DNA of 64,000 bases, from contig OY294044.1 in NCBI GenBank assembly GCA_958510825.1, positions 100,478,893 through 100,542,892 on the forward strand. The letters are read 5' to 3'. Position 1 is the stretch's first letter. Each line of letters begins with the position of its first letter. Source of the stretch: Brachypterus glaber. Lineage: Eukaryota > Arthropoda > Insecta > Coleoptera > Kateretidae. Below the pieces are notes generated by a model, which searched no databases, was not told the DNA's origin, and worked only from the letters and a program-made list of their open reading frames with translations. This document shows, one piece after another, positions 45,437-55,347 of this stretch. The position numbers were made by a program, and so were the translations under genes.

Positions 45437-45469
<33 letters not shown>
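45437..45469. repeat. (AT)n tract, left flank of satellite element
   Basis: About 16 AT dinucleotides immediately before the left inverted end of the element at 45470. Confidence 0.9.
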
Positions 45470-45470
<1 letters not shown>

Positions 45471-45865
45471 TCATATTCCATCAATAGGGAGCCCGAAATT
45501 GCATGTTCGACCTGCGATACGAAGCCCACTACCGACATACGAGGCCCGGTTTTGGGCTTCGAATTTTTTATAGTGTATATCGTTTTATTGGACCTTAAAT
45601 ATAGTAGAAGAAGAAGACTTGAAAAATTGCCCAGGGCTTCCTATTATTCTAATACCCATCAAAATATACGCGCCTGTGTTCACGGAAGTTGAACTAGATG
45701 GCGACACAGTAGAACTGTATGTTGCATGTATTTTTATGTAGTTGTCATATGATATGAGTCCCTAAGATTTGGCAACGTTGTTGACTACTTCAACTTAAAT
45801 TGTTCAGCACTGTAGTATTAATTGGCGCTAAATCTTTTGTGGTCATGTGCTTGTTAAAGAAGAAA

Positions 45866-45911
45866 TGAATAGGTCTAAGAAGATATTAGAGCTTGCTTTA
45901 AAAGCTCAAGG
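45866..45911 (+). CDS. Possible first coding exon inside the satellite element
   Basis: ATG AAT AGG opens a short frame reading MNRSKKILELALKAQ, followed directly by a consensus donor (CAAG/GTAAGT) near 45910. The upstream ~200 bp are less AT-rich and have TTCAGCACT- and TTGGCAACG-type sequence as in insect promoters. If real, it would be the first exon of the element's own gene, with the satellite lying in or replacing the rest. I recognise no family, and no second exon was found. Speculative. Confidence 0.25.
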
Positions 45912-46044
45912 TAAGTTAACGTAACATACCTAAATTCAATAAATAACTTTAAATATTTTCTATATTTCAAAGAGTTTTTATTGTAAGAAAAAAACTGTCT
46001 ATCAAGTTCCGTTAACGGACTCTCGTGGGATTCACAGTGGGAAA

Positions 46045-49000
46045 TAACGATCTTTTCCTGCGGAACGGTAAAAAAAGAGTACTTTAAATTATCCGATCGG
46101 GCTGAAATTTTGTACGCTGACTTAAGGGACCTTTCTGCACCCCATCATGAAATTTCAACCCCATCAAACAATATTTAAGGGTGGCTTCCCCCTTTAAAAC
46201 AATTTTTTTTTCAGCGGAACGGTAAAAAAAGAGTACTTTAAATTATCCGATCGGGCTGAAATTTTTTACAGCGACTTTAAGGACCTCCCTGCACCCCATT
46301 CTAAAATTTCAACCCCATCGGAAAATATTTAGGGTTGGTTTACGCCTCCGAAACGATTTTTTCTGCGGAATGGTAAAAAACGAGTACTTTAAATTATCCG
46401 ATCGGGCTGAAATTTTTTATGCTGACTTTAGGTACCACCCTGCACCCCATTCTAAAATTATAACCCGATCGGAAAATATTTAGGGTTGGTTTACGCCTCC
46501 GAAACGATGTTTTCTGTGGAATGGTAAAAAACGAGTACTTTAAATTTTCTATGCTGACTTAAGAGAACTTCCTGCACCCCATCCTAAAATTTAAACCCCA
46601 TCGGAAAATATTTAAGGGTGGCTTCCCCTTTGAAACATTTTTTTTCAGCGGAACGGTAAAAACAGAGAACTTTAAATTATCCGATTGGCCTGAAATTGTT
46701 TGTGGTGACTTTAGGGATCTTCCTGCAACCCATTCTAAAATTTCAACCCCATCTGAAAATATTTAGGGTTGGTTTATGCCTGCAAAACGATTTTTTTCTG
46801 CGGAATGGTAAAAAACGAGTACTTTAAATTATCCGATCGGGCTGAATTTTTTTATGCTAACTTTAAGTACCCCCCTGCACCCCATTCTAAAATTATAACC
46901 CGATCGGAAAATATTTAGGGTTGGTTTACGCCTCCGAAACGATGTTTTCTGCGGAATGGTAAAAAACGAGTACTTTAAATTATCCGATCGGACTGAAATT
47001 TTGTATGCTGACTTAAGAGACCTTCCTGCACCCCATCCTAAAATTTGAACCCCATCGGACAATATTTAAGGGTGGCTTCCCCCTTTGAAACATTTGTTTT
47101 CAGCGGAACGGTAAAAAATAGAACTTTCAATTATCCGATTGGGCTGAAAATTTTTGTGGTGACTTTAGGGACCTCCCTGCACCCTATCCTAAAATTTCAA
47201 CCCCATCTGAAAATATTTAGGGTTGGTTTACGCCTGCAAAACGATTTTTTTTTGCGGAATGGTAAAAAACGAGTACTTTAAATTATCTGATTGGGCTGAA
47301 ATTATTTATGCTGACTTTAGGTACCACCCTGCACCCCATTCTAAAATCATAACCCGATCGGAAAATATTTAGGGTTGGTTTACGCCTCCGAAACGATGTT
47401 TTCTGCGGAATGGTAAAAAACGAGTACTTTAAATTATCAGATCGGACTAAAATTTTGTATGCTGACTTAAGAGACCTTCCTAAAATTTGAACCCCATCGG
47501 ACAATATTTAAGGGTGGCTTCCCCCTTTGAAACATTTTTTTTTTCAGCGGAACGGTAAAAAATAGAACTTTCAATTATCCGATTGGGCTGAAAATTTTTG
47601 TGGTGACTTTAGGGACCTCCCTGCACCCTATCCTAAAATTTCAACCCCATCGGAAAATATTTAAGGTTGGTTTACGCCTGCAAAACGATTTTTTTCTGCG
47701 GAATGGTAAAAAACGAGAACTTTAAATTATCCGATCGGGCTGAAATTTTTTAGGGCGACTTTAGGGACCTCTCTGCACCCCATTCTAAAATTTCAACCCC
47801 ATCAGAAAATATTTAGGGTTGGTTTACGCCTCCGAAACGATTTTTTCTGCGGAATGGTAAAAAACGAGTACTTTAAATTATCCGATCGGGCTGAAATTTT
47901 GTATGCTGACTTTACAGACCTTCCTGCATCCCATCCTAAAATTTTAACCCCATCGGAAAATTTTAACGGTGGCTTCCCCTTTGAAACATTTTTTTTTCAG
48001 CGGAACGGTTAAAAAAGAGAACTTAAAATTATCCGATTGGCCTGAAATTGTTTGTCGTGACTTTAGGAATCTTCCTGCACCCCATTCTAAAATTTCAACC
48101 CCATCTGAAAATATTAAGGGTTGGTTTACTGCTGCAAAACGATTTTTTTCTGCGGAATGGTAAAAAACGAGTACTTTAAATTATCCGATCGGGCTGAAAT
48201 TTTTTATGCTGACTTTAGGTACCACCCTGCACCCCATTCTAAAATTATAACCCGATCGGAAAATATGTAGGGTTGGTTTACGCCTCCGAAACGATGTTTT
48301 CTGCGGAATGGTAAAAAACGAGTACTTTAAATTATCCGATCGGACTGAAATTTTCTATGCTGACTTAAGAGACCTTCCTGCACCCCATCCTAAAATTTAA
48401 ACCCCATCGGAAAATATTTAAGGGTGGCTTCCCCTTTGAAACATTTTTTTTCAGCGGAACGGTAAAAACAGAGAACTTTAAATTATCCGATTGGCCTGAA
48501 ATTTTTTGTGGTGACTTATGGGATCTTCCTGCAACCCATTCTAAAATTTCAACCCCATCTGAAAATATTTAGGGTTGGTTTACGCCTGCAAAACGATTTT
48601 TTTCTGCGGAATGGTAAAAAACGAGTACTTTAAATTATCCGATCGGGCTGAATTTTTTTATGCTAACTTCAAGTACCCCCCTGCACCCCATTCTAAAATT
48701 ATAACCCGATCGGAAAATATTTAGGGTTGGTTTACGCCTCCGAAACGATGTTTTCTGCGGAATGGTAAAAAACGAGTACTTTAAATTATCCGATCAGACT
48801 GAAATTTTGTATGCTGACTCAAGAGACCTTCCTGCACCCCATCCTAAAATTTGAACCCCATCGGACAATATTTAAGGCTGGCTTCCCCCTTTGAAACATT
48901 TTTTTTCAGCGGAACGGTAAAAAATAGAACTTTCAATTATCCGATTGGGCTGAAAATTTGTGGTGACTTTAGGGACCTCCCTGCACCCCATCCTAAAATT

Positions 49001-50717
49001 TCAACCCCATCGGAAAATATTTAGGGTTGGTTTACACCTGCGAAACGATTTTTTTCTGCGGAATGGTAAAAAACGAGAACTTTAAATTATCCGATCGGGC
49101 TGAAATTTTTTACGGCGACTTTAGGGACCTCCCTGCACCCCATTTTAAAATTTTAACCCCATCGGAAAATATTTAGGGTTGGTTTACGCCTCCGAAACGA
49201 TTTTTTCTGCGGAATTGTAAAAAACGAGTACTTTAAATTATCCGATCGGGCTGAAATTTTGTATGCTGACTTTGCAGACCTTCCTGCACCCCATCCTAAA
49301 ATTTTAACCCCATCGGACAATATTTAACGGTGGCTTCCCCCTTTGAACCATTTTTTTTTTCAGCGGAACGGTAAAAAAAGAGAACTTTAAATTATTCGAT
49401 TGGGCTGAAATTTTTTGTGGTGACTTTAGGGATCTCCCTGCACCCCATTCTAAAATTTCAACCCCATATGAAAATATTTAGGGTTGGTTTACGCCTACGA
49501 AACGATTTTTTTCTGCGGAATGGTAAAAAAACGAGTACTTTAAATTATCAGATCGGGCTGAAATATTGTATGCTGACTTTAGGTACCACCCTGCACCCCA
49601 TTCTAAAATTATAACCCGATCGGAAAATATTTTAAGTTGATTTACGCCTGTGAAATGATTTTTTCCTGCGGAAGGGTAAAAAAAGAGTACTTTTAATTAT
49701 CCGATCAGTCTAAAATTTTGTACGCTGACTTTAGGCACCTTCTTGCACCCGATCCTAAAATTATAACCCGATCAGAAAATATTTAGGGTTGGTTTACGCC
49801 TGCGAAACGATTTTTATCTGCGGAATGAAACAAAACGAGTACTTTAAATTTTCCAATCGAGCTGAAATTTTTTATGCTGACCTAAAGGACTTTCCTGCAC
49901 CCCATCCTAAAATTTCAACCCCATTGGAAAATATTTAGGGTTGGTTTACGCCTCCGAAACTTTTTTTTCTGTGGAATAGTAAAAAACGAGTACTTGAAAT
50001 TATCCGATCGGTATAAAATTTTTTATGCTGACTTAAGGGACCTTTCTGCATCCCATCATAAAATTTAAACCCCATCGAACAATATTCAAGGGTGACTTCC
50101 CCCTTTGAAACAATTTTTTTCAGCGGAACGGTAAAAAAAGAGTACTTTAAATTATCGGGCTGAAATTTTGTATGCTGACTTAAGGCACCTTCCTGCACCC
50201 CATCCCAAAATTATAACCTGATCGAAAAATATTTAGGGTTGGTTTACGCCTGCGAAACGATTTTTTTCTGCGGAATGGTGAAAAACGATTACTTTAAATT
50301 ATCCGATAGGGCTGAAATTTTGTATGCTGACTTTATAGATCTCCCTGCACCCCATTCTAAAATTTCAACTCTATCGGAAAATTTTTAGGGTTGGTTTACG
50401 CCTGTGAAATAATTTTTTCCTGCAGAACGGTAAAAAAGAGTACTTTGAATTATCCGATCGGGCTGAATTTTTTTACAGCGACTTTAGGGACCTCCCTGCA
50501 CCCCATTTTAAAATTTTAACCCCATCGGAAAATATTTAGGGTTGGTTTACGTCTGCGAAACGATTTTTTTCTGCGGAATGGTAAAAAACGAGAACTTTAA
50601 ATTATCCGATCGGGCTGAAATTTTGTATGCTGACTTAAGAGACCTTCCCGCACCCCATCCTAAAATTTGAACCCCATCGGACAATATTTAATGGTGGCTT
50701 CCCCCTTTGAAACATTT
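46045..50717. repeat. ~150-bp satellite array, about 31 copies, higher-order 3-mer
   Basis: Units follow the order GCGGAA(C/T)GGTAAAAAA, GAGTACTTTAAATTATCCGA, TCGGGCTGAAATTTT, a GCTGACTT segment, CCTGCACCCCATCCTAAAAT, then ACCCCATCGGAAAATATTTA. Two monomer types alternate. Type A starts CAGCGGAACGG and is preceded by GGCTTCCCCTTTGAAAC. Type B starts CTGCGGAATGG and is preceded by GGTTTACGCCTCCGAAACG. From 46.6 to 49.4 kb type A recurs every third unit (near 46649, 47104, 47548, 48000, 48455, 48908, 49363), a ~452-bp higher-order unit. Blocks 46622-47060 and 48428-48860 are almost identical, 1806 bp apart (four higher-order units). All open frames here (for example 46829, 47283, 49935) are read-through of the repeat. 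Confidence 0.95.
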
Positions 50718-51143
50718 TTCTAAATAAACGTTAACCTTATTTATTCCAAATTATGTTGATATTTTTTTACACCAGACCAAAACATCACTTTTTTAATAAA
50801 AAACAAAATAGTTTCATTACATTTTAAACATTTTAAATATTAAAAATAAAAACTACTTTTATAACAATATTATTCATTTATCATTAAAAAACAAGCGTTA
50901 AACTTTCATACAAAGACAACTTAAATAATTATTATATCGAATTTATAAGTAGGAAATATTGGCAACATCGCAGGGCTTCAAATAACTGTGAAAAATCAAA
51001 AAAATATGCATTTGGGCTTGCTATGACCGGAAAATATAATAGGGACTCGTATTAGCGTTACACATATATCTTTTTTCCTTGCCCCTAAACCCGGGCTTCG
51101 AATCACCTATGCTATGTATCGGGCCTCCTATTGATAGTTCTAC

Positions 51144-51146
<3 letters not shown>

Positions 51147-51184
<38 letters not shown>
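51147..51184. repeat. (TA)n tract, right flank of satellite element
   Basis: About 19 TA dinucleotides directly after the right inverted end. Confidence 0.9.
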
Positions 51185-51188
<4 letters not shown>

Positions 51189-51670
51189 ATAATATTTGAT
51201 ATATAGAAATAAATTTACATAAAAAAGTGTTTTTTCAAAAATTGTCATTTAGGGCTTTAATAATGAAAAACCTGGATTTTACATGATAAAATTTTTACTT
51301 AAAATATTCTACATAAAATACTCAAATTCTGGAATGCCTAGAAACTTTTTACATCCATTCACGTTAGCGCATTCACCAAAAATTCCAATACAAATTAAAA
51401 AAAAACTTTGTACAACGAACAAAATCACAGTTTTTTAATTAAAGAATTTTCTATTAAGGAATAAGAAAATAGTTTTTTTTTCTATGTTATTGTTAACGTT
51501 TTTGTACATAAATCAAATAAAATATACTTAAACAATAATTATTTTATATACAACAAAAATCATGTCTAACTATTATGAAAGGACCTTAAGAAAAATAATG
51601 GGACAAAAATAAGCTAAGAATCATCTAAAGATTCACATTATACTGTTTGTAACAACCGGGCAACAATTTC
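51185..51670. other. Intergenic, nothing recognised
   Basis: AT-rich, no gene. Confidence 0.4.
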
Positions 51671-52632
51671 CTATACACGGTGTATAGCGTTAATAATCTT
51701 AAGGGGTGATTCTGCATCAGAAAATACGAAAAAAAGTTCTTATGAGCATGGCTAATAATGGATCATAAGGGATCTACGCCCCTTTATAACGGGCTAAAAA
51801 TTTTGGTTTTAAATTAATAACTCAGGAACTCTTTGGGCTATAGCAATGAGGTTTTCGATATGATCTAAGTTTAATAAGGCCTATTATCTTATGTCATTTT
51901 CATGTAGTAGCCAGGGGCATGCCAAAAAAGTCCAAACCTTATCACTTTTTGCCCCAATTTTTTTTCTCAGGTATAAATACATAAAAAATGTAATCTTGCT
52001 GTAATTACAGTATTAAAAACTAACCAAATAATGTTTCTATACATGTAGGTCGAAATTTTTCTTTTAAAGCTAGTATGGTGCAATTTTAGGACACCGTAGC
52101 TTGGGATTGCTTTTTGGAAGTACCTGTTTGAGGTTTTTTCTTAGTTTTTAACGTACATTCACCCTGCATCATTGAAATTTCGGTTTTCAATATTTTAGTA
52201 TTTAATTTTTCGTCATTGAACCGTAAAATTATACCTTCAAATATTTTTTTCTCGAGAACAGTTAATCCTACAGTATTACAACTAGAGTACCTTTTTTATG
52301 TATTTTGACCTGAGGAATCATATTCCAAAAATAAAATTACAGAAAAGTTACACAAAAAAAAGTTTGGGACAAAAAACTGATAAGGCCCCTCCTGTTTTAC
52401 ACACTCCTGGTTAAGATTAAGATTAGTTCACATGCAAAAAACCCTATTTCTATATCTAAAAGGGTTCCTGAGTTATTAAATAAAAACCGAATTATTTAGC
52501 CACTTTCAAAGGGACTTGGCTCCATTAAGACACATTTTTAGACATACTTTTTTATAGGAACTTTTTGTCATATTTTCTGATGTAGTAAATCACCTCTTAA
52601 AATTTCGGACCCTATTTCAAATACACCCTATT
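51671..52632. mobile_element. TACAGGG/CACGGTGTA fold-back element (~960 bp)
   Basis: The left arm from CTATACACGGTGTATAG, GGGGTGATTCTGCATCAG and AATAACTCAGGAACTCTTTG pairs with the right arm GGGTTCCTGAGTTATTA, TTTATAGGAACTTTTTGTCA and ATTTCAAATACACCCTA. The right half is very close to 24250-24495. The centre includes ACAGTTAATCCTACAGTATT. Confidence 0.8.
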
Positions 52633-53063
52633 AGAGGGTTATTCTTTTAAATTAAACGGCACTTTTGTTTAAAGATTTAGAAATGGAAAAAAAATAAATA
52701 AAACTCAAAGAAGCACTTCAAACAAGAGTCAGAGTTGCTGAACCCTGCATATTTATACCCATTTAAATCCTAAAACTCAATGTTATTTTTTATTACTACC
52801 AGATTTAATAAGGGTTAAATCGTTTTCAGACCATTTTTTACAAATATTTTTTTCACCAGAAAACGTTTGAGAATATATTTAAATTTTATTTTACTTTAAG
52901 ATATGATGCTGCCTAATGATAATGCCGTATCTGTATGTAAAATTTAAATCCAAATTTCACACAATTTTCTATAAAGGTAAAATAACTTTATTGTTTGTTC
53001 ATTAATCACTTACTTTTTATTTTTTCAATAAACAAACTCCATTTTTTCTTTTAAATAAACAAA
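52633..53063. other. Intergenic, nothing recognised
   Basis: AT-rich. GAGGGTTATTCTTTTAAAT at 52635 resembles the start of the 15.8-kb fold-back, so a fragment of that family may lie here. Confidence 0.4.
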
Positions 53064-53282
53064 GTATAGTCAAATTAAAGTTGCAAGCAAGTTACAAAAC
53101 AACTTTACACTACGATATTTCAAAAACACTTTGACCCAGAGACTTGAATTTTGGAACAAAGATTTTTTAAGTAGTAGAGAAAATTTATTCCAAATTTCAA
53201 GTCTCTATGTCAAAACGTTCTTGAAATATCGTAGTGTAAAGTTATTTAGCAACTTGCCTGCGACTTCAATTTGACTATAACA
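53064..53282. repeat. ~219-bp palindrome
   Basis: TATAGTCAAATTAAAGTTGC, AACTTTACACTACGATATTT and AGAGACTTGAATTTTGGAAC pair with TTCCAAATTTCAAGTCTCT, AAATATCGTAGTGTAAAGTT and GACTTCAATTTGACTATA. Arms are about 95 bp around a ~30-bp loop. Confidence 0.88.
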
Positions 53283-54453
53283 AGATTTTTCTAATTTAAA
53301 ACGACAAATAATTATTTTTTATTTACAAAATCCGAGACAAAGTCATATAAACGAAATTTTCAAACTTGTTTTATAAAAAAATAGTTATTAGGGGTTGTTT
53401 AAAATTTACTTAAACGATAAGGTACTTGACGAAAAAAATTCTACATGAAACTACGTCGCGCTTTATGCAAACTAATTTTTCTGCGTAAAACTACAAATTG
53501 CTCCAAACGGTGTAGTTTTGCGTTGAAAGCTGTAGAATCGCGTAATTTGACATAGTTAGGTATAATAAAAATACAGCGTATTACGCGATTTTAATGTATA
53601 AATGTCCTGATTCTTATCGTTAGAATTCCTAACATATTGTGTCTTAAGTTAAAATAACGTTTGTTAAAACGCCTAATGTAAGATAAACGTTATTCTAACG
53701 TTAGACCTTAAGGTTAGGCAACCAACATTTAAACCACTTTCACACAACGTTAAGTCGAGTCGTTCTAACGTTATTATCCACCAGGATACACGATTTGGAA
53801 ACGGGTTTGGAAAGTGAGTTTCGTAAAAACATGTAGAAAGTTTACGTCAGGGGTTACTAAGATTTCTTTTTTAAATATGTATTCGAGACTAAAATATTCT
53901 CTCTAAAAATGCGTAGCTAATATTTTTTGATTACATTTCATAACAAATTTCGTAAACGTTTTTTGTATAAAAGAAAAAATGCAAAAATGCAATTCCCAAC
54001 TATTTTTCATTTGAGACAGACTACCTGAAAATCTGGGTTGCCTCTGGCCTCTATCAATAATAAACATGTTTATATATTATTACTTAACTTTCAAAATCAT
54101 CACAATATAATAATACAATATTGGTGTGTTAAAAAAATAATCAATTAAAACTTTTTTGATTGTTTTAAAAATTGCACGGAAGAAAGTTAAACAGTTGTTC
54201 AAACTAAAATTAAAATTTTTGATTGTTTATTTCTCCACTACACCATTTTCGGTATAAAACCTAGCAAAACCATTTAAAATAACGGATTTGATTCGTTAAT
54301 ACATCAAAAAAGTTCATTTTTAAAAACAATTATATATTTTTTTTAAGTATAATCTATTGTCAGTGTCATAGTCCTTGGCCAGTTTAAAGAATATAGCGTA
54401 CTGTTTCTGTGCACGCGCGAAACTACTAGTGATAAATGGAGTTTTCCTCAGTA
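53283..54453. other. Intergenic between palindrome and IP6K 3' end
   Basis: A cluster of TAACGTT words in both orientations lies between 53590 and 53775 (for example AAACGTTATTCTAACGTTAG), possibly a small decayed element. No gene. Confidence 0.45.
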
Positions 54454-54459
54454 TTTATT
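54454..54459 (-). terminator. Poly-A signal for IP6K
   Basis: AATAAA on the minus strand, 75 bp after the IP6K stop codon. It is the first candidate signal downstream. Confidence 0.5.
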
Positions 54460-54533
54460 TCCTCAAAAGCCAAGCCAAGGGGTTTGACACAGACTGTAAG
54501 TTTTCTCCAAAACTATATTTTTTTACTATTGAT

Positions 54534-55347
54534 TTAACTTTCCTCCAATATTTGAGACAAAAGCCTTTTCAGACTGTCCAAACCTGTCAAAAAACCTCCA
54601 TCAGGACCCTGGTGTAGAGCTTCTGTACTTGTGCTTGGATCACTCTTTGTTACGAAAGATGTATGAGCAAAATCGATCATCCTTACATCCACATTCGCTG
54701 GAGCAGGCGATCTGGGTCTTCTGGAAGTCCCAGCTGCAGCTGGTATTGCATCTTTAACGCACAAACGCTTGGTGATATTTTTGTGGGATACTGTGGGGCT
54801 TAATTCTTCATCCTCCTCGTCCTCTAGCTCCAATGCGGAAAACTGCATTGCACAGTTTCTTTTACTTTTGTGTGGTGAAGTAGTTTCAAAATCTGATGTT
54901 TCGTCGTTTGAACTATTTCCACCATTCATGTGGCCAGACAGAGAATACTCGTCGCTGCTACTGTTGGAAAACATCATCCAGCTGTCAACAGACATGGGGC
55001 TTGAAGTGGTTATACTAGGCATAGTAGGAGGGGAGTCTAAGAACACGGTTTCCTCCGAAATGGGGTAGAAGTTGCTGGATTTAGCCCCTCTAGCCGCAGC
55101 TTCGCCGAACCCGCGGTGGTGGGAATCTTGGGATACCTCGTCATGGCTCAGATTAAAGTCTATGGAGGAGTTGCTAGTGTCAGCGTCGTAGCAACAGGGT
55201 ACTTCGCGGCTTTCCTCCGACTCGCGGGTACTGCAGTCATTGTCACAGAATCCTGGATCTATGTTGCTGGAACAACATGTTTCCACTGGTTTGGTGATGG
55301 ACAGGTGTGGAATACCCCCGTTGCCCTCGTAGACCACCAGCAGAGAA
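54534..55347 (-). other. IP6K: IP6K last coding exon
   Basis: Acceptor TTTATAG precedes T at 55347, which completes a Cys codon. The exon carries SLLVVYEG, then about 200 residues rich in Ser, Asp and Glu (including SSNSSSDEYSLSGH and LELEDEEDEE) that form the variable loop, then VDVRMIDFAHTSF (Asp codon at 54674-54672) and the C-terminus to TAA at 54536-54534. A long acidic loop between the SLL and IDF motifs is usual for animal IP6Ks. Confidence 0.93.

Larger units (their letters stand above)
45470..51146. mobile_element. TIR element carrying a satellite array (~5.7 kb)
   Basis: The left end contains ATCAATAGGGAGCCCGA. The right end, read inverted, contains ATCAATAGGAGGCCCGA. Both ends abut a (TA)n tract, suggesting insertion into a TA repeat or into a TA target that later expanded. 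GGGCTTC or its complement recurs near the left end (45521 inverse, 45555, 45634) and near the right end (50974, 51014 partial, 51094), the usual layout for transposase-binding sites. The core is a tandem array (46045-50717), with a promoter-like segment to its left. No transposase is visible, so it is non-autonomous as it stands. Confidence 0.7.

Noticed and set aside
46829..50198. Several 60-90-codon frames within the satellite, all with similar peptides
   Set aside because: They recur because the DNA repeats. They occur on both strands and break at indels between monomers, so they are not genes.
46045..50717. CRISPR-like regular repeat spacing
   Set aside because: The whole 150-bp unit is repeated with no unique spacers, in a eukaryotic context.
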